From an uncultured Prevotellaceae bacterium (GTDB lineage: Bacteria; Bacteroidota; Bacteroidia; Bacteroidales; Muribaculaceae), in NCBI GenBank assembly GCA_946406035.1, contig CAMJJG010000015.1, positions 1 to 48,225 on the forward strand: a stretch of DNA of 48,225 bases, written 5' to 3'. This document shows, piece after piece, positions 32,877-41,534 of this stretch. The position numbers and the translations under genes are program-made. Every line of letters starts with the position of its first letter. Within the stretch, counting starts at the first letter, position 1. Under the pieces are notes generated by a model that did no database searches, was not told the DNA's origin, and saw only the letters and a list, made by a program, of their open reading frames with translations.

Positions 32877-34385
32877 TCAATGTTGTAAATGATGTTGTCC
32901 TTGCTGCTTGAGCAGCAGGATGGCGAGCGATGCGGCGAGGCCGTAATAGACGGCATCGCCAGGCATGTCAGTGAATTTGGCCATGAGCATGGCGGCAACA
33001 CCCACGGGCATCGAGAGCAGCATGCCGCCGGGTTGGAACCGCCCGGGACACCACAGGGCGAAACATAGCGGTAGCAGGATGGCAACTGCGCGCAGGCCCA
33101 GTGACAGGAAGCCCAAGTCGTTGATGAAGGTGCCGTGGAACAGCAGGGTCGCGATGACGGCTGCCGTGAGGATGTCCACAATCGACAGGCGTGTTTGGGC
33201 CAGTTGGGATAGCGGAGCCGACGTCATGCCCATGCGGCGCTTGAAGTTGCCGTAAACGTCGCGCACAAGGATGGTCGCCGCTCCCAGCGACAAGCCGCTG
33301 CCACACCCCAGGATGTTGATCAACATCGTTCCCAGCATCAGGCCTCCAAGCCATGCGGGCAGATACTTGAGGATGAAGGCGGGAAATGCCTGCGCCGAGT
33401 CCTCGATGACCCCGATTCCGGCAGGCAGTGTCTCGCCAGCAGCCTGTAGCATATTAAGTTCCTGGGCCGTGACGAAGTGGCCGCGCATGTAGATGCCCAC
33501 GAGCGTGCATGCCGCGCCGATGATGGGCATGAACAGTGAGCACAGCAGGGCACCGCGGCGCGCCTTGCGTGTGCTGGCCGCCGACCAGATGCACTGCGCA
33601 TAGCTCTGGGTGCACACCACGCCCAGCACGAGCGACAGGCAGCCGCCCAGGTCCTTGAACACACCACGGGCAAACATGCTGCCATAGCGCTGGTGGATGC
33701 TCTCGGCATCGGTGAGGCCGTTGAACTGGGCCAGGGCAGGGGAGTGATAGATGCTGTCCACGCCCTCGCGCAGGCCCGTCATGCCGCCTGCGACATGCCA
33801 CACCACCACGCCAGCTGCCAGCGAGGACAGGTACAGCAAGACCAACTTGACGATGCCGCCGGCGCCAGCACTGCGTATGCCGCCAAAGAGCACCATCAAC
33901 ATGATGAGCACAGCGCCCGTGATCGACGCCCACAACGTGGAGATGCCAAACAGACTGCCAATCATCGCCGACGATGACAGCACCTGGGACATGATGCTGA
34001 TGAAAATACCGATCAGGAACAGGATGGAACCGACGGTTTCGGCCTTGTGGCCATACTCGCGGCTGACCACCTCGAGCAGCGTGTTGCAGCCGCTGCGGCG
34101 CAAGGGCCCGGCGTAGAATAGGCCCAGTACTAGCGCTCCCAGGCCGGCACCGATGGTAAACCACCATGCCGACAAGCCGTAGCAAAACGCCAGTTGCGCC
34201 GTGCCGATGGTGGATTGCCCGCCAGCCAGCGTGCCCAGCAGAGCGCCGCACACCATCCAGGACCCCGAGTTGCCACCAGTGGTGAAACTGTGTGCGTCCT
34301 TCACATGACGTCCCGATAGCCAGCTGACCGCCAGCAGCAGGACGATGGTCAATATCACTCCTGTGAGATGTATAGTCGATACCAT
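32877..34385 (-). CDS. Sodium:solute symporter family transporter
   Basis: This 502-residue inner-membrane protein has about 13 hydrophobic helices and the layout of the SSS family (TC 2.A.21). The first helix begins HLTGVILTIVLLLAVSWLSG, and GALLGTLAGGQSTIGTAQ is the typical unwound helix-1 region with sodium ligands. Such proteins import sugars, amino acids, nucleosides or other solutes with sodium, and the substrate cannot be told here. It is divergent from the amylase gene. That invites the idea of a sugar substrate, but its promoter box (TAATTTTG at 34421-34414) lies outside the twin-motif element, so co-regulation is not shown. It converges with the GHL10 gene, 58 bp apart. Confidence 0.85.
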   Translation of the reverse strand: MVSTIHLTGVILTIVLLLAVSWLSGRHVKDAHSFTTGGNSGSWMVCGALLGTLAGGQSTIGTAQLAFCYGLSAWWFTIGAGLGALVLGLFYAGPLRRSGCNTLLEVVSREYGHKAETVGSILFLIGIFISIMSQVLSSSAMIGSLFGISTLWASITGAVLIMLMVLFGGIRSAGAGGIVKLVLLYLSSLAAGVVVWHVAGGMTGLREGVDSIYHSPALAQFNGLTDAESIHQRYGSMFARGVFKDLGGCLSLVLGVVCTQSYAQCIWSAASTRKARRGALLCSLFMPIIGAACTLVGIYMRGHFVTAQELNMLQAAGETLPAGIGVIEDSAQAFPAFILKYLPAWLGGLMLGTMLINILGCGSGLSLGAATILVRDVYGNFKRRMGMTSAPLSQLAQTRLSIVDILTAAVIATLLFHGTFINDLGFLSLGLRAVAILLPLCFALWCPGRFQPGGMLLSMPVGVAAMLMAKFTDMPGDAVYYGLAASLAILLLKQQGQHHLQH

Positions 34386-34413
34386 GAGTTATCCTTATTG
34401 TTAGTAGGGGGTG

Positions 34414-34421
34414 CAAAATTA
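34414..34421 (-). promoter_or_regulatory. -7 box of the symporter gene (TAATTTTG)
   Basis: A full match to TAnnTTTG on the minus strand with a predicted start about 22 nt before the ATG at 34385. No exact -33 TTTG is seen. Confidence 0.5.
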
Positions 34422-34507
34422 CAAAAAAATGCTTTTCCAGTTGTGAAATTGACCCGCGTCAGGGACCAAATTCCCCATAAATTGCCTCTGGAATCAGGTC
34501 GATTGTC

Positions 34508-34636
34508 GAGAAATCGGTTTAGATTTTTAGACCCGTGTTATGGAGGTAAAATATTGTGGATAAATGGATTGTGTTTTTGAAAAGTTTAGATTTTTCGTTG
34601 TAATGAGAGCGAGAAGCATTTTTATGTGTACCTTTG
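34508..34636 (+). promoter_or_regulatory. Twin-motif activator-type promoter of the amylase gene
   Basis: In order: GAGAAAT (34508-34514), TTAGATTTTT (34519-34528), a second TTAGATTTTT (34586-34595), and the -7 box TACCTTTG (34629-34636). The two ten-mers start exactly 67 bp apart, and the second starts 43 bp before the -7 box. No -33 TTTG is at the usual place, which fits dependence on an activator. The same arrangement precedes susC (38355-38483). The predicted transcription start near 34643 excludes a longer amylase frame beginning at 34626. Confidence 0.7.
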
Positions 34637-34673
34637 TAAAAAATCTGGAACATATTTTATGATTATAACCAAA

Positions 34674-36560
34674 ATGAAGCGGACTCTATCTCTTACTTTT
34701 GTATTGATGGTAACCTTGCTAGCTGGTGCGGCCGTATATGAGCCGTCGCTGGTGAGCGACAGCGAGGTGTGTGTGTTCTTTGAGGCCAATAGCACGGTGG
34801 GCGACGCACCCAAGATATGGGTGTGGGAAGGCAATACCGATGGCCGCGATTATGTGGGTACCAGCTGGCCTGGCCCGTCGATGACCTATATGGGCGACAC
34901 CCAGAGCGGCAACAGGATTTACAAGTGGACCTATAGCGGAACGCTGGCGATGCCCACTGGCCTGATTTTTACATGGAATAACCAGTCGGACCGCGTTGAC
35001 GGTTCGTTTACCAATCATGGCTACTATGTCATGGGGCAGTTGAGCAAGTTGATTGGCGCTGGCGAGAGCACCTATGTGCCCAACCAGAACGTCATTTACC
35101 AGCTTGACCTGTATAACTTCACCAGTCAGGGAACGCTTGCTGCAGCCCAGCAGCGGCTAGACTACCTCCAGGACCTGGGCATCGACATCATCTGGCTCAT
35201 GCCCATCCATCCCCGTGGTGTGTTGGGCCGCATCGGCACATTGGGTAGTCCATACGCCCCCCGCGACTATCATGCCGTGAACAGCGACTTTGGCACCATG
35301 GCCGACCTCAAGTCCTTTGTCACTGCGGCCCACCAACGCGGCATGCAGGTGTGGCTCGACTGGGTCGCCAACCACACCGCCAAGGACAACGTGTGGATTA
35401 CCGAGCATCGCGATTACTATAACTCGACCCTGACCAGTCCCAACGGCTATGGCGACGTGTATCAGCTCGACTACAGCAAGGAGGCAACCCAGCTGGCCAT
35501 GATCGAGGCGATGACTTACTGGATCGACCAGGCCGACATCGACGGCTATCGATGCGACTACATCAGCAGCACCACGATTCCTACCAGTTTCTGGACCCGC
35601 GCCATCAGTGCATTGAAGAATTACAAGCCAGGCAAGACCATCACCATCATGGGTGAGGGCGACATGGCCAATAGCGTGCAGCGCCTGCTGGGCTGCGGCT
35701 GGGATTATGACTATGCCTGGAACTTCCAGTCGTCGCTTGTCAACAACAAGAATAACCCCTCGGGGGTGCTCACGCAGTGCCGCAACCTGGTGAGCGACCT
35801 GCGCTTCATCGACCTGAGCCGCATGGTCTATCTCACCAACCATGACCAGAACTACAACAGCTCGATGAACTCGCAATATGGCAACAATGTCTATGCCTTT
35901 ACCGTATTGACGTTCACACTCTATGGCATGCCCATGCTCTATAATGGCCAGGAAACCGGCTACCTGCTGTCGCGCAAGCTGGACTACTTCAACCGTACGC
36001 CCATCAACTGGAACACCGTCGATAGCAAGATGCAGAGCACCGTCAAGGCCCTCACGGCCCTCAAGCACAGTTGTGACGCCCTGATTGACAACGCCGACCG
36101 CGCCAGCGAGGTTGAATTCCTGGCCACCGGTAACAACAATGTCATCGCCTATCAGCGCAGCCACAAGGCCCAGAAGTGCCTCGTGGTGCTCAACTTGGGC
36201 TCTAGCACTGTCAATACCATCGTCAGCGGGCTCGAGGCCGGCGGGTGGAAGCTCGCCATCGATGTGGAAAACATTTCGGCCGGTTTGACATCTACCCCCG
36301 TTAACTTGTATGCCACCCAGAGCTTCTCAATGCCAGCTAACGGCTTCAAGGTGTATGTGAAGGGCGAACCCGAGCCCGACTTCATCAGGGGCGACGTCAA
36401 CAATGACGGCGAGGTCAATATCGCCGACGTGTCGTCGTTGGTCGACGTCCTGCTGGGCGGCCAAGCCGATGCCGCGACCATGCAACGCGCCGACGTTAAT
36501 GCCAATGGCGAGGTCAATATCGCCGACGTGTCGTCGTTGATCGACATCCTGTTGTCGTAA
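34674..36560 (+). CDS. Secreted GH13 alpha-amylase with CBM26-like and dockerin-type modules
   Basis: This 628-residue protein starts at the ATG at 34674 (MKRTLSLTF), chosen because the predicted transcription start lies near 34643. After a signal peptide comes a CBM26-like starch-binding domain (about 30-120: VCVFFEANS, KIWVWEGN, LIFTWNNQ). The GH13 barrel has all four conserved regions: DWVANH (229-234), GYRCD with nucleophile Asp295, MGEGD with acid/base Glu328, and LTNHD with Asp391. A C-terminal beta domain and two dockerin-type repeats (GDVNNDGEVNIADV) end the protein. It should cleave alpha-1,4 bonds of starch outside the cell or at its surface, the role SusG plays in Bacteroides. The SusR-like regulator gene follows 57 bp downstream. 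Confidence 0.92.
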   Translation: MKRTLSLTFVLMVTLLAGAAVYEPSLVSDSEVCVFFEANSTVGDAPKIWVWEGNTDGRDYVGTSWPGPSMTYMGDTQSGNRIYKWTYSGTLAMPTGLIFTWNNQSDRVDGSFTNHGYYVMGQLSKLIGAGESTYVPNQNVIYQLDLYNFTSQGTLAAAQQRLDYLQDLGIDIIWLMPIHPRGVLGRIGTLGSPYAPRDYHAVNSDFGTMADLKSFVTAAHQRGMQVWLDWVANHTAKDNVWITEHRDYYNSTLTSPNGYGDVYQLDYSKEATQLAMIEAMTYWIDQADIDGYRCDYISSTTIPTSFWTRAISALKNYKPGKTITIMGEGDMANSVQRLLGCGWDYDYAWNFQSSLVNNKNNPSGVLTQCRNLVSDLRFIDLSRMVYLTNHDQNYNSSMNSQYGNNVYAFTVLTFTLYGMPMLYNGQETGYLLSRKLDYFNRTPINWNTVDSKMQSTVKALTALKHSCDALIDNADRASEVEFLATGNNNVIAYQRSHKAQKCLVVLNLGSSTVNTIVSGLEAGGWKLAIDVENISAGLTSTPVNLYATQSFSMPANGFKVYVKGEPEPDFIRGDVNNDGEVNIADVSSLVDVLLGGQADAATMQRADVNANGEVNIADVSSLIDILLS

Positions 36561-36617
36561 ATCCTATAGTTCTGTACTAATAACGATGATTGCTGTGCCA
36601 AAATGAAGAATTAGGGA

Positions 36618-38273
36618 ATGAATAGCATTATAAAAAAGATGTTGCTACTGTCGGCGCTGATGTGGCTAACGGCAACCAGTAGTGCTATGGGCAGTTCGCG
36701 CGAATCTGATTTCTCGCGGCTGGATAGCCTGATAGCCGCTCAACCCCAAATCGTCGCCGCCAAGGAAGCCCATCTGGCCCAGATGAAGGCCACCATGGAC
36801 AACACGGGCACAGCAATCACCCGTTATCACGCGATGAAACGGCTGTATGAGGAATATTCAGCCTATCAATATGACTCGGCCTACGCTTGCGTGAGCCAAT
36901 GCCTGAGACTCGCCCAGTCGATGGGCGATAGCCGACTGATGAACGATAGCCGCCTGAACATGGCGCATATTCTATCTACTGCCTGCCTCATGGACGAGAC
37001 TCGCAAGACCCTGGAGCAGGTGGACACCACCACCCTGGATGCCGACCAGCTCATCAAGTACTACCGCACCCAGATTGACCTGCTCATCTACCAGGCCGAG
37101 TATATGCAGGGCACACAGTATGCTGGCGCCTATGTTCAGCGCCAGATGGACCTGCGGCGCCGCTTGACGTCTATTGCCCCTCCCGACGGCAATGTGTATT
37201 ACCTGATCACCGTAGCCGAGGGCTATGCCGATGCCGGCAACTATCAGCAGGCCATCCTGTTGCTGGACAGCCTGGCCAAAGGCCATAAGAGCGGAGACCG
37301 CATGTACTCGGTCATCGTCAGCACCATGGCCTATTACTACTCGCAGCTGGGCGACAGAGAGCGACAGATGCAGTGTCTGATCCTCAGTGCCGAGAGTGAC
37401 CTCGAGGGCTGCATCCGCGAGAACACCTCGCTCAGGACGATTGCCGACCGCCTGTTCGATGAGGGCGATATCGACCGTGCCTACCGTTATATGCGCGTCG
37501 CCGTGGACGATGCCAACTTCTATGGCACGCGCCTGCGCAACATACAGGCCTCGCTCATCGTCCCCAAGATTCTCACAGCCTACCAGACCAAGCAGGAGCA
37601 GAGCCATCGCAACATGATGTGGCTGCTCGTGACCATATCGGTCATCGCCCTGCTGCTGGTGGGAGGCGTCATTGCCATCTACCAGCTGCTGATGCGCTAC
37701 CGCCGCCTCAACGAGCAGAAGCGGGCCATCAACGAGCAGTTGCGGCAGGTCAATGACCAACTGGGCGACACCGTCGAGCAGTTGCACGAGAGCAACGCCC
37801 TGCTGCGCGAGCGCGAGAAACTCAAGGAGGAGTACATCGCACGATTCCTGACCCTCTCGAGCCGCTTTATTGACCGTGGCGAGGAGCAGCGCAAGGCACT
37901 TTATCGCCTGTACCGTGACCGCAAGACCGAGGACCTGGCTCGGGAGTTAAAGAGCACCCACTCGGGCAGCGAGAACGCCCAGTTGTTCTATGAGAACTTT
38001 GACAACGCTTTTCTCAACATATACCCCAACTTTGTCGATGAGGTGAACAAGCTCCTGCAGGAAGACGGGAAAATCGAGGTCAAGCAGGGCAAGCGCCTGA
38101 CCACCGAGTCGCGCGTGCTGGCGCTCATTCGCATCGGCATCACCGATAACCAGAACATTGCCAACATCCTGCGTGCCAGTCTCACCACCATCTACACCTA
38201 TCGCTCCAAGCTCAAAGCCCGCGCCATCGACAAGAATGACTTTGAGGACCGTGTCAAGTCGCTTGATTGCTAG
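36618..38273 (+). CDS. SusR-like membrane-bound transcriptional regulator (DUF6377 type)
   Basis: This 551-residue protein has a signal-like hydrophobic start (about 6-25). A helical TPR-type sensor region (about 30-320) lies presumably in the periplasm, then one membrane helix (about 334-358) and a coiled coil (about 360-405). The C-terminal domain begins EYIARFLTLSSRFIDRGEE and ends with a LuxR-like helix-turn-helix: GITDNQNIANILRASLTTIY at about 510-530. As I recall it, SusR of B. thetaiotaomicron, the maltose-responsive activator of the sus genes, has this same layout. The gene lies between amylase and susC, whose promoters share an unusual twin motif, so it is the natural candidate for binding that motif. 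No promoter of its own is seen, so it is probably co-transcribed with the amylase gene. Confidence 0.85.
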   Translation: MNSIIKKMLLLSALMWLTATSSAMGSSRESDFSRLDSLIAAQPQIVAAKEAHLAQMKATMDNTGTAITRYHAMKRLYEEYSAYQYDSAYACVSQCLRLAQSMGDSRLMNDSRLNMAHILSTACLMDETRKTLEQVDTTTLDADQLIKYYRTQIDLLIYQAEYMQGTQYAGAYVQRQMDLRRRLTSIAPPDGNVYYLITVAEGYADAGNYQQAILLLDSLAKGHKSGDRMYSVIVSTMAYYYSQLGDRERQMQCLILSAESDLEGCIRENTSLRTIADRLFDEGDIDRAYRYMRVAVDDANFYGTRLRNIQASLIVPKILTAYQTKQEQSHRNMMWLLVTISVIALLLVGGVIAIYQLLMRYRRLNEQKRAINEQLRQVNDQLGDTVEQLHESNALLREREKLKEEYIARFLTLSSRFIDRGEEQRKALYRLYRDRKTEDLARELKSTHSGSENAQLFYENFDNAFLNIYPNFVDEVNKLLQEDGKIEVKQGKRLTTESRVLALIRIGITDNQNIANILRASLTTIYTYRSKLKARAIDKNDFEDRVKSLDC

Positions 38274-38354
38274 CGGCCGTTGCTACACCCCTCGGAACCC
38301 CGCCGGGAGGCTCTCCTGATTGCTCAACACATGGTTTGCAGGTAACTTTTCTCT

Positions 38355-38483
38355 GAGAAATTGATTAGATTTTTGAGGGATGGCATCTGTTTCAATATGT
38401 TGATTTTCAGATGGGTAATTTATTTAGCGGGTTAGATTTTTATTTGAAGGTGTTGGGCTGTATTGGTCTTCACTTTAACTTTG
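38355..38483 (+). promoter_or_regulatory. Twin-motif activator-type promoter of susC
   Basis: GAGAAAT (38355-38361), TTAGATTTTT (38365-38374), a second TTAGATTTTT (38432-38441), then the -7 box TAACTTTG (38476-38483). The ten-mers start 67 bp apart, as at the amylase promoter, and the second starts 44 bp before the -7 box. GTTG (38452-38455) lies 20 nt before the -7 box as a weak -33. The predicted start near 38490 leaves a leader of about 65 nt. Confidence 0.7.
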
Positions 38484-38555
38484 CGATTGCTTAACATTGA
38501 CCCCACTGTGTCGATTGAAAAGAATAAGTATTATCAACCAATATTTTAATCATTA

Positions 38556-41519
38556 ATGAGCATGAAGAAATGTAAAACAGGAATGCTGCAACGCATGCTG
38601 CTACTGTGCGTTGCGCTGATGTTTACCCTGGGCATTTCGGCGCAGACGCTGACCCTTACCGGCCACATTGTGGATGAGACGGGTGAGGATCTGATCGGCG
38701 CCAGCGTTGCCGTCAAGGGTACATCCAACGGAAGTGTGACCGACTTTGAAGGTCGATTCACTATCGAGAATGCACCAAGTAACGGAAGCCTGGTCGTCTC
38801 TTACATCGGTTTTGAGACCCAGGAAGTGGCCATCAATGGTCAGACCCATTTTGAGATTACGCTCGTCGAGGAGCGCTCGCAACTCAACGAAGTGGTCGTT
38901 GTGGGTTACGGCTCACTGGCCAAGAAGGAAATCTCGAGTTCGGTGGTACAGATTGACAAGAAGCAGTTCAACCAGGGTGTTGCCAGCGACCCGCTCGCAC
39001 TAGTTGCCGGCAAGGTGGCTGGCCTTAACGTGAGCACCAGTGCTGCTGCCAACCCCAACTCGATGACCGATTTCCAGATTCGAGGCGCTGGTTCACTCAC
39101 TGCATCCAACGGTCCGCTCATCGTCATCGACGGCATCGCCGGCGGTGACCTGCGCAATATCGCGACTCAGGATGTCGAGAGCATTACAGTGCTGAAGGAT
39201 GCCGGCTCGGCTGCCATCTATGGTACCCGCGGCGCCAATGGCGTCATTCTGGTGACCACCAAGAAGGGTGCCGGAGCTCCTGGAGTGACCACGGTAACCT
39301 ACGACAGCTATATCGCCACTAACTTTGCCAAGCCCAAGCCCGACATCCTGACGACCGACGAGTTCCGTCGTTCACGCCGCGGCCAGGACTATGGCGGTGA
39401 CACCAACTGGTGGGACGAGATCACCCGCCCCATGAGCTACAACTTGAACCAGTATCTGTCGATCGACAGTTCGACCAAGAATGGCTACTTTGGGGCTTCG
39501 GTCAACTACAAGCGCGGCAATGGTCTGGACATCGTCTCGGGCCGCGAAGAGTATGGAGCACGCTTCGTCGGTGAGCAGCGTGTGCTGGACAATTTCCTGC
39601 AGTTCAACGCATCGCTCTCGGGCCGCAAGGTGCATGAGAAGTGGGGCAACGACGGCCTGTTTGACACGGCCCTGACAATGAACCCCACCATTCCCGTGTT
39701 TAATGAGGACGGTACTTATTACCAGCCCAACAGTCCCACCGACATCCACAATCCGGTCAATGACCTGAAGAACAACGTGAGCAACGGTGACCGCATCTAT
39801 CTGTTGGGCAATGGTGACGTCAAGCTCAACCTGATCCAGACCGACAAGCACTACCTGAACACATCGCTCAGCTATGCCTTGCAATACAACGACTTGAAGT
39901 CCAACTTCTACACTCCCAGCACCTCGAGCGAGAGTTACTGGAACGGATATGCCGGCCGCGCCAACATCAATTACCAGAAGTGGTGGACCAACCGCGTGGA
40001 GTGGCTGGGCAACTACACGCTCACCCTCGACGACCACCAGCTGAAAGCCGTTGTGGGCTACTCGTGGGAGCGTACCCGCTGGGAGCAGAGCGGCAACGAG
40101 AACATGGGCTTTGTGTATGACAGCATGGGCTATCACGGCATTGGCAACGGAACCTATCTGCATGATGGCAAGGCCAACTTGTGGGCCGGCTCATCAGAGT
40201 CCACCCTGATTGGCTTCTTTGGCCGCTTGAACTACAACTATCGCGACATGCTGTTTGCAGCGGTGTCGATGCGCCATGAGGGCAGCACCAAGTTCGGCAC
40301 CAACAAGAAGTGGGGTAACTTCCCGTCGGCCTCGCTGGCATGGGAAATCATCCGCACCCCGTTTGCCGAGGGCCTGTCCCAGACGTTCCAGAGTCTCAAG
40401 CCCCGCATCTCCTATGGTGTGACGGGCCGCAGCGACTTCAACGCTTACCAGTCACTATCGACCTACAGTAGCTATGGTGCCTATTATATCGATGGCGAGT
40501 GGGTCAACGGCTATGCACCGTCGGTTAACGCCAATCCCGACCTGGCCTGGGAGAAATCCACTGCCTTTAACGTGGGTGTGGATTTTGTGGCCCTGGATAG
40601 CCGCCTGCGCGGTAGCGTCGAGTATTATGACCGCCGCAGTCAGGACCTGCTCTACAACTATACCGCACCGCAGCCCCCGTTCATCTACAACTCCATCCTG
40701 GTCAATGTGGGCACGACCAAGAATACCGGTGTAGAAGTCGTGCTTGACTATGACGTGCTCACCAACAGCGCCTTCAAGTGGACCACTGGCATCAACTGGA
40801 GTACCGGCACGACCAAACTGACCAAGCTCTCGAGTGACGTCTATCAGATGAGTTATCTTGACCTGTATCGCAAGCCCGGTGTGGGCACGAGCGAGTATTT
40901 CTTCCGTGTCGAGGAGGGAGGCACCATCGGTCAGTATTACGGCTTTGAGCACGCCGGCATCGATGAGAACGGCCTGTTCCTGGTCTATGACAATGAGGGC
41001 AATGCCGTGTCCGCCGCTCAGGCCGATCCAGCCTATAAGCGCAACATCGGCAATGGAGCACCCAAGCATTTCCTCTCGTGGACCAACTCGTTCACCTGGG
41101 GTAACTGGGACTTGAGTATGCTGATGCGTGGCGCCTTTGGCTACAAGATCTTCAACATGCGCCGTTATGGCATGGGTCTGAAGGGCTGCGGCACCGACAA
41201 CGTGTTGGCAAGTGCCTATACCGACTATGCCGACGTGAGCGCCGGTGGCAGCATCATCTCGAGCTATTTCCTCGAGAAAGGCGACTACTTCAAGCTCGAC
41301 AACGTGACCCTGGGCTACACCTTCATGCCCAAGAAGCGCAATCTGCTAGAGAGCCTTCGTGTCTATCTGTCGGCCAAGAACCTGTTCACCCTCACGGGCT
41401 ACAAGGGCAACGATCCCTCGATCGTCACCTCGACCGGCATCACCCCTGGCATTGACTCCAACAGTGCCTATCCTCAGGCTTACCAGTTTACACTGGGTGT
41501 GACCGTTCGTTTCCATTAA
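38556..41519 (+). CDS. susC: SusC-family TonB-dependent outer-membrane receptor
   Basis: This 987-residue protein forms the outer-membrane pore that, with the SusD lid, imports oligosaccharides using TonB energy. The signal peptide ends near residue 30 (GISAQ). A carboxypeptidase-regulatory-like domain (about 33-115, GHIVDETGEDLIGASVAVKG) leads to NEVVVVGYG, typical of the SusC group. The plug domain contains PLIVIDGIAGGDLRNIA and IYGTRGANGVILVTTK. The remainder is a beta-barrel ending TLGVTVRFH with a terminal aromatic/His residue. SusD follows 15 bp downstream and a starch-binding lipoprotein after it, so the substrate is most likely starch or maltodextrin. The promoter shares the twin motif with the amylase gene. 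Confidence 0.95.
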   Translation: MSMKKCKTGMLQRMLLLCVALMFTLGISAQTLTLTGHIVDETGEDLIGASVAVKGTSNGSVTDFEGRFTIENAPSNGSLVVSYIGFETQEVAINGQTHFEITLVEERSQLNEVVVVGYGSLAKKEISSSVVQIDKKQFNQGVASDPLALVAGKVAGLNVSTSAAANPNSMTDFQIRGAGSLTASNGPLIVIDGIAGGDLRNIATQDVESITVLKDAGSAAIYGTRGANGVILVTTKKGAGAPGVTTVTYDSYIATNFAKPKPDILTTDEFRRSRRGQDYGGDTNWWDEITRPMSYNLNQYLSIDSSTKNGYFGASVNYKRGNGLDIVSGREEYGARFVGEQRVLDNFLQFNASLSGRKVHEKWGNDGLFDTALTMNPTIPVFNEDGTYYQPNSPTDIHNPVNDLKNNVSNGDRIYLLGNGDVKLNLIQTDKHYLNTSLSYALQYNDLKSNFYTPSTSSESYWNGYAGRANINYQKWWTNRVEWLGNYTLTLDDHQLKAVVGYSWERTRWEQSGNENMGFVYDSMGYHGIGNGTYLHDGKANLWAGSSESTLIGFFGRLNYNYRDMLFAAVSMRHEGSTKFGTNKKWGNFPSASLAWEIIRTPFAEGLSQTFQSLKPRISYGVTGRSDFNAYQSLSTYSSYGAYYIDGEWVNGYAPSVNANPDLAWEKSTAFNVGVDFVALDSRLRGSVEYYDRRSQDLLYNYTAPQPPFIYNSILVNVGTTKNTGVEVVLDYDVLTNSAFKWTTGINWSTGTTKLTKLSSDVYQMSYLDLYRKPGVGTSEYFFRVEEGGTIGQYYGFEHAGIDENGLFLVYDNEGNAVSAAQADPAYKRNIGNGAPKHFLSWTNSFTWGNWDLSMLMRGAFGYKIFNMRRYGMGLKGCGTDNVLASAYTDYADVSAGGSIISSYFLEKGDYFKLDNVTLGYTFMPKKRNLLESLRVYLSAKNLFTLTGYKGNDPSIVTSTGITPGIDSNSAYPQAYQFTLGVTVRFH

Positions 41520-41534
41520 TCGATTAATAGACCA

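Noticed and set aside
38280-38320. Possible stem after the SusR-like gene (CCTCGG with CCGGGAGG)
   Set aside because: The pairing needs a bulge and no T tract follows, so termination before the susC promoter is not supported.
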